Positions 1 through 5,415 of a stretch of DNA of 8,260 nt are shown here, piece by piece. Location of the stretch: assembly GCA_937891045.1 (NCBI GenBank), contig CALBEV010000160.1, positions 1 to 8,260 on the forward strand, given 5' to 3'. Each line of letters starts with the position of its first letter. Position 1 is the stretch's first letter. The position numbers and the translations under genes are program-made. The notes under the pieces are model-generated. The model searched no databases, was not told the origin of the DNA, and worked only from the letters and a program-made list of their open reading frames with translations. This DNA is from an uncultured Burkholderiales bacterium (GTDB lineage Bacteria; Pseudomonadota; Gammaproteobacteria; Burkholderiales; Burkholderiaceae).

Positions 1-87
1 CGAGACCGGAATCGAACCGGTACGCCCGTTATTCACGAAAGCGGCGGATTTTAAGTCCGCTGTGTCTACCAATTTCACCACTCGGGC
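1..87 (-). tRNA. tRNA-Leu (anticodon UAA), 3' end cut by window edge
   Basis: Read on the minus strand, the sequence begins GCCCGAG (acceptor 5' strand, 87-81). It then has a D-arm containing GGTAGAC, an anticodon stem GCGGA/TCCGC around the loop CTTAAAA, a long variable arm typical of class II tRNAs, and a T-arm ACCGG-TTCGATT-CCGGT. The anticodon at 53-51 is TAA, which reads UUA, so this is a leucine tRNA. The long variable arm agrees with Leu. The acceptor 3' strand starts (CTCG) at the left edge, but its last bases, the discriminator base and the CCA end lie outside the window. The gene lies 32 bp downstream of the RodZ-like gene on the same strand. I see no separate tRNA promoter in that gap, so promoter elements could sit inside the upstream coding sequence. 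Confidence 0.96.
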
Positions 88-119
88 GAGTGTTGCAAGC
101 GGTGTATTGTGTCAAAACT

Positions 120-1088
120 TCAGGGTGATATCGGCAGTTCTTTCAAATAAATACGCGAGCCCGCTTCGGGCGGCACCCACACCTTGGCGCCTTGAAAATA
201 GACCTGTACCGATTTCAACTCTGAAGTCGCAATGGTCCAAGGGGGTGATCCATGGATGCTGCGACCAGCGCCCGGCGTGAGTGTGACCAAGTTCCGTTTG
301 TTTTTGCCATCGTCCACACACACCGTGGTGGTTTTGTTGGCCACCAAGTAGACATAGCTGCCAGGTTTGTTGGGCGAGACGGATGTGACGGTGACGGGTG
401 CTGTGGTGATGTTGGCGCAATCAGCAGCACTTGCTGTGCTTGCAGCTGCTGGGTTTTTGGTAGCTGCTGTTTCTTTGGCTGCTGTTTCTTTGGCCGTTGT
501 CTCTTTGGCAGATGGGGGGACGACAACCGCCTGCGTTGGAGCAGGCGCAGCAGCGATGACCTCAGGCACCACCGCAGGAACTTCTTCTGTTGTGGCGGTT
601 GGCGGTGCGGGCAACACTTTGCCGGTGATGGGCTCCACCCATTCTTCGTAAAGCGCTTGGCTGTTGTGGCGGTTGTATTGCCACAGGCCCAGCCCCAACA
701 ACAAGGCGGCCAAACCCCAGGTGCCCAGCAGCTTGGGCCAAGAACCGCCAGGACGGCGCACGTCGGAATGCACCACTTGGCTCTTCAGGTTTTTTTCAGA
801 CAAGCGAATGATGTCGTCGATGACACTGGCAGAACTGCGCGGCGCAGGCGGCTCGATGGAAGCCACGGTCTGGGGTTCTTGCGAGGCGTTTTCCAAGGTG
901 CGGATGACGCGACGCAAAGACTGGGCTTTGATTTGCGGCGAATAAAACAGCGAGTCGCCATCTTCTTCGAGTTGCCGCACTTGTGCCGCCGACAAATTGA
1001 CCATCAAGGCCAGTTGTGCGTGGTCCAAGTCTGCGGCCAAGCGCAGGCTTTTCAAATGGGCAGCATCGTCTCGAACCGGCTCATCCAT
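120..1088 (-). CDS. RodZ-like HTH / transmembrane / DUF4115-type protein
   Basis: 322 aa. Residues about 11-42 form an XRE/Cro-like helix-turn-helix of the RodZ N-terminal type (around residues LRLAADLDHAQLA and LSAAQVRQLEED). Residues about 119-137 are a single hydrophobic membrane span followed by Arg/His. Residues about 150-225 are a low-complexity Ala/Pro/Thr linker that includes AKETA repeats. Residues about 228-316 resemble the periplasmic beta-rich RodZ C-terminal domain (DUF4115), ending in a segment around VQVYFQGAKVWVP. RodZ links MreB to the envelope and helps set rod shape; the known family binds MreB through the HTH. Inference: this protein has the same topology, with cytoplasmic N-terminus and periplasmic C-terminus. 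It is not beside ispG/hisS, where rodZ of betaproteobacteria often sits, so it may be a paralogue rather than the main RodZ; I therefore give no symbol. The start has no Shine-Dalgarno but follows a plausible promoter by about 20 nt. Confidence 0.82.
   Translation of the reverse strand: MDEPVRDDAAHLKSLRLAADLDHAQLALMVNLSAAQVRQLEEDGDSLFYSPQIKAQSLRRVIRTLENASQEPQTVASIEPPAPRSSASVIDDIIRLSEKNLKSQVVHSDVRRPGGSWPKLLGTWGLAALLLGLGLWQYNRHNSQALYEEWVEPITGKVLPAPPTATTEEVPAVVPEVIAAAPAPTQAVVVPPSAKETTAKETAAKETAATKNPAAASTASAADCANITTAPVTVTSVSPNKPGSYVYLVANKTTTVCVDDGKNKRNLVTLTPGAGRSIHGSPPWTIATSELKSVQVYFQGAKVWVPPEAGSRIYLKELPISP
463..507 (-). repeat. Three tandem 15-bp repeats encoding an AKETA-type linker
   Basis: On the plus strand, the 15-mer GCTGCTGTTTCTTTG occurs twice without change (463-477 and 478-492). 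A third copy at 493-507 differs at three positions. The unit length is a multiple of three, so the repeats add five-residue units (roughly K-E-T-A-A) to the linker between membrane span and periplasmic domain without breaking the frame. Identical neighbouring copies suggest recent slippage or unequal exchange, so linker length probably varies between strains. Confidence 0.9.
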
Positions 1089-1114
1089 GGGTTAATCGGG
1101 TTTCAAAATCAAAA

Positions 1115-1143
1115 AATATACTTCATGTGCAAGTGTGAGTCTA
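1115..1143 (-). promoter_or_regulatory. Putative sigma-70 promoter of the RodZ-like gene
   Basis: On the minus strand, TAGACT (1143-1138, 4/6 match to the -35 consensus) is followed after exactly 17 bp by TATATT (1120-1115, good -10 match). Transcription would begin near 1108, giving a leader of about 20 nt before the ATG at 1088. Spacing and position fit well, but both boxes lie in an A+T-rich stretch where chance matches are common. Confidence 0.45.
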
Positions 1144-1174
1144 TGCTGGTTTTCTTTAGGATAGATGGCAGAAA

Positions 1175-1194
1175 TATGAACCTTTGGGTTCATA
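1175..1194. promoter_or_regulatory. Perfect 8-bp-arm palindrome upstream of the hydrolase gene
   Basis: TATGAACC-TTTG-GGTTCATA is a perfect inverted repeat with a 4-nt centre. It lies about 30 bp before the hydrolase start and about 30 bp from the inferred RodZ-like promoter. It could be the binding site of a dimeric regulator, or a short hairpin in the leader of the hydrolase mRNA. No run of T follows it on either strand, so a terminator is unlikely. No regulator gene is adjacent, so the protein that might bind it is unknown. Confidence 0.5.
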
Positions 1195-1224
1195 GTGCGT
1201 TGATACGGCCCTTAACATCACCGC

Positions 1225-2001
1225 ATGAAAACATGTGTGGTCAACGGCGTGGCGTTGGAGGTTCAGCAGATCCCGGGGTCTGCGGACTTGGCACCCATCG
1301 TTTTTTTGCATGAGGGCTTGGGGTCGGTGGCGATGTGGCAAACCCGCGCGGGCCACTGGCCCGAAAAAGTCTGCCAAGCCACGGGCCGCGCTGGCTGGGT
1401 GTATTCCCGGCGCGGCTATGGCCAATCCGACAGCATCCCCGATGTGCGCAGCGTCAACCGCTTGGCAGCCGACTACATGCAGCAAGAGGCTTGGGCCGTG
1501 TTGCCCGCGCTGCTTGACCAATGGGGTGTGCACAAGCCCGTGTTGTTGGGGCATTCGGATGGCGGCAGCATCGCGCTGCTGCATGCGGCGCGGTTTGAGG
1601 TGACAGCATGCATCGTGATGGCTCCGCATCTCATGGTGGAAGACAAGTCGGTGAAGGCCATTCAAGCTGCGCGGGTGGCGTATGAAACCACCGATTTGCG
1701 CGAGCGCCTCAAGCGCTTTCACAAGGATGTGGATTGCGCGTTTTGGCAATGGAACGATGTCTGGTTGTCCGAACCGTTCAGCCACTTTGACATTCATGCA
1801 GATTGCTTGAACATCACCGCCCCCGTGCTGGCCATGCAAGGCGTGGATGATGCTTACGGCAGCATGCGGCACATTGACGACTTGCGCACCGCAGGCTCGG
1901 AGCAACGCGAAGTGTTGCAAGCCTGTGGGCATTCGCCTTACCGCGAGCAGGCTGAGATGAGCCAAGAACTCGTCAAGGTGTTTTTAAAAGACGGGCCTTG
2001 A
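1225..2001 (+). CDS. Alpha/beta-fold hydrolase
   Basis: 258 aa, a usual length for a single-domain alpha/beta hydrolase. The full catalytic set is visible: an oxyanion-side motif at residues 29-33 (HEGLG), the nucleophile elbow GHSDGG at 109-114 with Ser111, an acid candidate Asp208 or Asp209 in GVDDAYG, and the base His236 in CGHSPY. A segment of about residues 135-190 between the core strands probably forms the cap. The family includes MenH-like and aromatic-degradation hydrolases, but no substrate can be read from the sequence and no pathway genes adjoin. It is probably a soluble cytoplasmic enzyme; there is no signal peptide. It is transcribed away from the RodZ-like gene, and its last 29 bp overlap hipA on the opposite strand. 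The start has no evident Shine-Dalgarno; the next in-frame Met is much further in and would remove the oxyanion motif. Confidence 0.9.
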   Translation: MKTCVVNGVALEVQQIPGSADLAPIVFLHEGLGSVAMWQTRAGHWPEKVCQATGRAGWVYSRRGYGQSDSIPDVRSVNRLAADYMQQEAWAVLPALLDQWGVHKPVLLGHSDGGSIALLHAARFEVTACIVMAPHLMVEDKSVKAIQAARVAYETTDLRERLKRFHKDVDCAFWQWNDVWLSEPFSHFDIHADCLNITAPVLAMQGVDDAYGSMRHIDDLRTAGSEQREVLQACGHSPYREQAEMSQELVKVFLKDGP

Positions 2002-3208
2002 GGTCGATGAACTGCGCCAAGCGCTGAATGTCTGCATCGCGAACACTTTGCTTGGCAAAATGCTTGGCCCAGTGTTGCGTCACGGCTTGCACCTCTGACA
2101 CCCATTGCTTGGCTTCTTGCAAGTTCACGCCAAATGCGCGGTGGTCGGACAAGGCATTGCTCAAGGTGGCGTCGGCGCCCTCTTGCCCCACCCGCATGGA
2201 TTGATAAGCCAGCCCCAGGTTGGTGGGCAACACATCAAACGCTGGGGCCAAATGCCAAGCACCTGCCCGCCACACAAACGCATGGTTTTTTTCATGGTCA
2301 TCCGTGTTGTCCATCAAGATGTTGAACACCATGCGTTTGAACACCTCTTTCGCATTTTGTGCAATCGCAGACGCTTCTCCATGACGACGCAACCACAGCG
2401 CCATCTCGGGGTAGCCATGCGGCATGCCTGCGGCTGGCAGCGCCACATGGGCAGAGACTGCATGCCAACGTTGCGGGCCTGCCCGGTCAAAGCGCTTCAC
2501 GGCCAACGCGTGCTGGCGTTGGCTGCCTAAGGCGTAAGGCAAAGGCTTTGTTTCACACACCCTGATGCCTGCTTTGGCGGCCAACAACATGCAAGCGTGT
2601 TCGACCAATCCGGCATCCAAGGTGTCGTGGGCTTCACTGAATTTCAGCACCCATGGCGCACCGTCCATGGTCATCAAAGCCTTGGGCTTGGCACCGCCCA
2701 GCGTTGCACCCGGTGACACCAACCGAGCAAGATGCGCTGGTGGCGTGACGCCTGCTTCGATTTGCCGAATCAATTCGTGCAGTTGCTGTACATCGGCCAG
2801 TTGCGCCATGCTGCCATGCTGAAAGGCTTGGTAGCTGTCGCTGGAAAGAGAAACACCCAAAGCGCCAAACCGATCATCACCTGCGAAATACAAATGGTCC
2901 AAGGTGGACAAACGCTGCGGGTTGATGAGGAAGCGAATCACGCGTTCGCCCCAGCGGTCCGGGCGAGCATCATCTACCGCACCCACCGCGCTATCGGGAA
3001 GCTGCGGCAAAAACTCGACATCGCGCAAAGGCAGGTCTTCACTCAAGGCCATGCCGTGCTGCAACCAATGCGGGCTGTAGCGCAAGGAAACGCCAGCCAC
3101 TTGCTGCTGCGCTTTGCGCACCGATCGCAAAGTGCCCACCCACTGCGGCTGAGTAGGGTTGGCCAACCACCACAAGTACAGGATGTCGGGCAAGGCAGCG
3201 GGTCTCAT
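1973..3208 (-). CDS. hipA: HipA-family serine/threonine kinase toxin
   Basis: 411 aa (E. coli HipA is 440). HipA is a protein kinase; in E. coli it phosphorylates glutamyl-tRNA synthetase and so stops growth. Visible motifs: the N-terminal subdomain signature ARPDRWGERV (81-90) and GDDRFGALG (110-118); a Gly-rich ATP loop ATLGGAKPK (168-176); the lysine strand WVLKF (186-190); the catalytic loop NTDDHEKN (301-308) with Asp303 as the probable base; and the metal-binding LAPAFD (320-325) with Asp325. The loop residue matching the autophosphorylated Ser150 of E. coli is probably Thr169 (inference). All core kinase residues are present, so the toxin looks active. I chose the ATG at 3208 because it overlaps the hipB stop as ATGA and has AAGG seven bases upstream. 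The same frame stays open for 40 more codons, but they lie inside hipB. The last 29 bp run into the hydrolase gene. Confidence 0.93.
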   Translation of the reverse strand: MRPAALPDILYLWWLANPTQPQWVGTLRSVRKAQQQVAGVSLRYSPHWLQHGMALSEDLPLRDVEFLPQLPDSAVGAVDDARPDRWGERVIRFLINPQRLSTLDHLYFAGDDRFGALGVSLSSDSYQAFQHGSMAQLADVQQLHELIRQIEAGVTPPAHLARLVSPGATLGGAKPKALMTMDGAPWVLKFSEAHDTLDAGLVEHACMLLAAKAGIRVCETKPLPYALGSQRQHALAVKRFDRAGPQRWHAVSAHVALPAAGMPHGYPEMALWLRRHGEASAIAQNAKEVFKRMVFNILMDNTDDHEKNHAFVWRAGAWHLAPAFDVLPTNLGLAYQSMRVGQEGADATLSNALSDHRAFGVNLQEAKQWVSEVQAVTQHWAKHFAKQSVRDADIQRLAQFIDLKARLLKTP

Positions 3209-3537
3209 GCGAACGCCTTGCGTTTTTGGCCGCGCTGTAGGGCCAAGGCAATGTCTTGATCCAGGGCGGCCATGTCGAGTTCGGGCAAGGCCAATTGCGA
3301 CAACGCCGACGAGCGGCCCATCAACCACAACGCCAGTGCGTAGATGCCCATGCCCACGCCTGGGTCACCCTGCTCCATGCGTTGCACGGTGCGCACCGAC
3401 ACGCCCATCCGAGCGGCCCATTCGCGCAAGGATTGCTTGCGGCGTTTGCGGGCCAAAGCCAAATCGGCGCCCAAAGCTTGCATGGCTTGGAGCGCCTGTG
3501 GCGGCAAAAAATTGTTGTGAGCGGATGACTTAGACAT
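3205..3537 (-). CDS. hipB: HipB-like XRE-family antitoxin
   Basis: 110 aa. Residues about 23-57 form an XRE helix-turn-helix (core SLREWAARMGVSVRTVQRMEQG), followed by helical segments and a basic C-terminal tail. HipB binds HipA and represses the operon; the known family works as a dimer on inverted repeats. The gene precedes hipA, and its TGA shares bases with the hipA ATG (ATGA), the usual coupling of antitoxin and toxin translation. The start at 3537 lacks a properly spaced Shine-Dalgarno (GAGG is only one base away). Met19 (3483) is an alternative start and would leave the HTH intact. It lies 32 bp after rsuA on the same strand, so it could be read from the galE-rsuA transcript, from its own promoter, or both. 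Confidence 0.9.
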   Translation of the reverse strand: MSKSSAHNNFLPPQALQAMQALGADLALARKRRKQSLREWAARMGVSVRTVQRMEQGDPGVGMGIYALALWLMGRSSALSQLALPELDMAALDQDIALALQRGQKRKAFA

Positions 3538-3542
3538 GCCTC

Positions 3543-3573
3543 AATTTAGCATAAAAAGCCTTTTTTGTATCAA
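3543..3573 (-). promoter_or_regulatory. Candidate hipBA promoter and operator region
   Basis: On the minus strand there is an extended -10-like TG-C-TAAATT (the hexamer at 3548-3543) and an upstream TTGATA (3573-3568), 19 bp apart. Using TATGCT (3553-3548) as the -10 instead shortens the spacer to 14 bp. Both spacings are imperfect. An inverted repeat AAAAAG-C-CTTTTT (3553-3565) fills the spacer and could be the HipB operator. Either -10 would place transcription start within a few bases of the hipB ATG, so the message would be nearly leaderless. The upstream end overlaps the last codons of rsuA. Confidence 0.35.
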
Positions 3574-4319
3574 TTAATGGCGTTTATTTGCATCAAATCC
3601 GCCGCTGACAACCAGCGCCACTGGCCCGGTGCCAAGTCGGGTGGCAGGCTCAAGCCCCCCATGCGGGCGCGGTGCAAACCCACCACTTTGTGGCCCACAG
3701 CGGCCAACATGCGCTTGACCTGGTGGTACTTGCCTTCGGTCAGGGTGAGTTGCATCTGGTGGCTGCCGGTCAACACACAGGCCGCGGCTATCACGGGATT
3801 GGGGTCGTCGTTCAACACCACGCCTTGCAAAAGTTTTTGAACGGCTTGCTCGCTCAAGGGGTCTTCGGTGATGAGCTCATAGACCTTGGGCACATGGTGT
3901 TTGGGCGAACTCATGCGGTGAATGAATTGCCCATCGTCACTCAACAACAACATGCCGGTGGTGTCTTGGTCCAAGCGGCCCACGGCTTGCACACCTTGCA
4001 AACCTGTTTTGGCGGGACGATGGCGCAAAGGAGATGGCAACAAGCTGTAGACGCTGGGCCAGGTGGAGGGTTTGTGCGAGCACTCGGTGCCTGCTGGTTT
4101 GTGCAACAACACATAGGCTTTGGCGTGGTATTGCCAATCCACGCCTTGCACTTGAAACGCCATGCCATCGGTGGGCTCGATGGATTCGCTGTCGTCAACA
4201 AGTTGCAGGCCATCGCCCCTGTCGCATTTCACCAAGCCTTGTTGCACCAGGCCCGCGCAAATGCGGCGGGTGCCAAAGCCTTGGGAAAACAGCAGGTCGG
4301 GAAAACTGATGGATTTCAA
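3570..4319 (-). CDS. rsuA: 16S rRNA pseudouridine synthase, RsuA family
   Basis: 249 aa from a TTG start (E. coli RsuA is 231). The enzyme converts a 16S rRNA uridine (U516 in E. coli) to pseudouridine. An S4-type RNA-binding domain spans about residues 5-50 (LLFSQGFGTRRICAGLVQQG). The catalytic motif GRLDQDTTG (114-122) carries the nucleophile Asp117. The RsuA pattern SPKHHVPKVYE follows at 138-148, and the C-terminal EGKYHQVKRMLAAVGHKV closely resembles E. coli RsuA. The open frame continues upstream to 4505, but those 62 codons lie inside galE and have no S4-like character. The TTG at 4319 lies 10 bp after the galE stop and begins with the expected start of the S4 domain, so I prefer it; GAAG seven bases upstream is a weak ribosome site. 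The gene probably shares a transcript with galE. Confidence 0.87.
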   Translation of the reverse strand: MKSISFPDLLFSQGFGTRRICAGLVQQGLVKCDRGDGLQLVDDSESIEPTDGMAFQVQGVDWQYHAKAYVLLHKPAGTECSHKPSTWPSVYSLLPSPLRHRPAKTGLQGVQAVGRLDQDTTGMLLLSDDGQFIHRMSSPKHHVPKVYELITEDPLSEQAVQKLLQGVVLNDDPNPVIAAACVLTGSHQMQLTLTEGKYHQVKRMLAAVGHKVVGLHRARMGGLSLPPDLAPGQWRWLSAADLMQINAIN

Positions 4320-4329
4320 ACGGCCAACT

Positions 4330-5340
4330 TCAATTGGTTGATGGCATGTTGCGTTGCTGCGCTCGCCAGGCGTCTTCGCACATTTGTGGCAAGCCCCGAC
4401 TGGCTTGCCAATTGAGCAAGGTTTGGGCCTTGTCCACCTTGGCATAACAACTCGCCACATCACCGGGTCGGCGGGGCACGATGTTGAAGGCCACGGGTTT
4501 GCCACTGGCAGCCTCGAAGGCTTTCACCATTTCCAGCACGCTGTGGCCTTGGCCAGTGCCCAAGTTGATGGCATGCCAGCCGGTTTGTGCTTGTAAAAAG
4601 TGCAAGGCGGCCAGGTGGCCTTGCGCCAGGTCCATGACGTGGATGTAGTCCCGCACACCGGTGCCGTCGGGCGTGTCGTAGTCGTTGCCAAACACTTGCA
4701 CTGCAGGTCGAAGGCCAGCAGCAACTTGCGCCACAAAGGGCATGAGGTTGTTGGGGATGCCGTTCGGATCTTCGCCAATCAAGCCGCTGTCGTGCGCACC
4801 CACCGGGTTGAAGTAACGCAAACACGCGATGCGCCAAGTTGGGTTGGAGGCAGACAGGTCGTGCAGCATTTCTTCAATGTGCAGTTTGGTGCGGCCATAG
4901 GGGTTGGTGGCCGAGGTGGGGTGCTGTTCATCCAAAGGCAGGTATTGCGGTTCGCCATACACGGTGGCGCTGCTGCTGAAGACGAGCTGGTGCACCTGTG
5001 CGGCTTGCATGGCTTGCAACAAGGACAGTGTGCCCTGCAGATTGTTTGCAAAATAGTTCAGAGGTTGTGCCACCGACTCGCCCACGGCTTTCAAGCCCGC
5101 GAAATGCACCACGGCTTGGATGCCATGCGTTTGCAATGCTTGTGTCACTTGTGATGTATCGCGCACATCGGCTTGCACAAAGGCCAAGGCGTGGCCCAAG
5201 ATGGTTTCAAGCCGACCTAACACAGCCTGTTTGCTGTTGCTGAAGTTGTCCAGCAAGACCACCTCGTGTCCGGCTTGCGACAAGACCACAGCGGTGTGGC
5301 TGCCGATGTAGCCGGTGCCACCAGTGAGAAGCATTTTCAT
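4330..5340 (-). CDS. galE: UDP-glucose 4-epimerase
   Basis: 336 aa, the normal bacterial GalE length (E. coli 338). GalE is an NAD-dependent short-chain dehydrogenase/reductase-type enzyme that interconverts UDP-glucose and UDP-galactose for the Leloir pathway and for surface polysaccharide. Visible motifs: the NAD-binding GGTGYIG (7-13), the acidic Asp31 that ends strand beta-2 (LLDNFSNS), the catalytic Ser region FSSSATVYG (121-129), Tyr148 and Lys152 in the YxxxK motif (YGRTK), and the substrate-site sequence ACLRYFNPVGAH. All catalytic residues are present. It is the first gene of a minus-strand run with rsuA 10 bp behind. No other sugar-nucleotide or capsule genes adjoin it, so a housekeeping role is likely. 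The ATG is preceded by CCCCCT and has no Shine-Dalgarno. Confidence 0.97.
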   Translation of the reverse strand: MKMLLTGGTGYIGSHTAVVLSQAGHEVVLLDNFSNSKQAVLGRLETILGHALAFVQADVRDTSQVTQALQTHGIQAVVHFAGLKAVGESVAQPLNYFANNLQGTLSLLQAMQAAQVHQLVFSSSATVYGEPQYLPLDEQHPTSATNPYGRTKLHIEEMLHDLSASNPTWRIACLRYFNPVGAHDSGLIGEDPNGIPNNLMPFVAQVAAGLRPAVQVFGNDYDTPDGTGVRDYIHVMDLAQGHLAALHFLQAQTGWHAINLGTGQGHSVLEMVKAFEAASGKPVAFNIVPRRPGDVASCYAKVDKAQTLLNWQASRGLPQMCEDAWRAQQRNMPSTN

Positions 5341-5366
5341 AGGGGGTTTGTTTCAAAGGGTTGCAA

Positions 5367-5397
5367 ACTTTAGCATGCGGGTCGCTGCGCCCTGCAA
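5367..5397 (-). promoter_or_regulatory. Candidate galE promoter
   Basis: On the minus strand, an extended -10-like TG-C-TAAAGT (hexamer at 5372-5367) lies 19 bp downstream of TTGCAG (5397-5392). Transcription would begin near 5360, about 20 nt before the galE ATG. The spacer is longer than ideal, but the TG extension can make up for that. The region is shared with the divergent xdhC-like gene. Confidence 0.35.
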
Positions 5398-5415
5398 GCC
5401 GTTAAAGTAGCGCTT

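Noticed and set aside
252..1313. 353-codon open frame on the plus strand opposite the RodZ-like gene
   Set aside because: It is rich in Cys, Trp, Arg and His with no domain pattern, as expected for the antisense of a GC-rich gene. It also runs across the intergenic region and into the hydrolase start.
1156..1965. 269-codon open frame antisense to the hydrolase gene
   Set aside because: The plus-strand reading has a complete alpha/beta hydrolase catalytic set; the antisense product shows no family motif.
1973..2001. TCAAGG...CCTTGA hairpin as a bidirectional terminator
   Set aside because: The stem is 6 bp with a loop of about 17 nt and no following T run. It arises because both genes end in CCT-TGA.
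3209..3328. 40-codon N-terminal extension of hipA
   Set aside because: It lies inside hipB in another frame and is Arg/Gly-rich. The ATG at 3208 overlaps the hipB stop as ATGA, which is the expected arrangement.
3553..3565. AAAAAG-C-CTTTTT inverted repeat as a terminator after rsuA
   Set aside because: The stem is almost all A/T with a one-base loop, too weak for an intrinsic terminator. It fits better as part of a promoter or operator.
4600..5154. 184-codon plus-strand open frame opposite galE
   Set aside because: galE on the minus strand is unmistakable, and the opposite frame has no recognisable motif.
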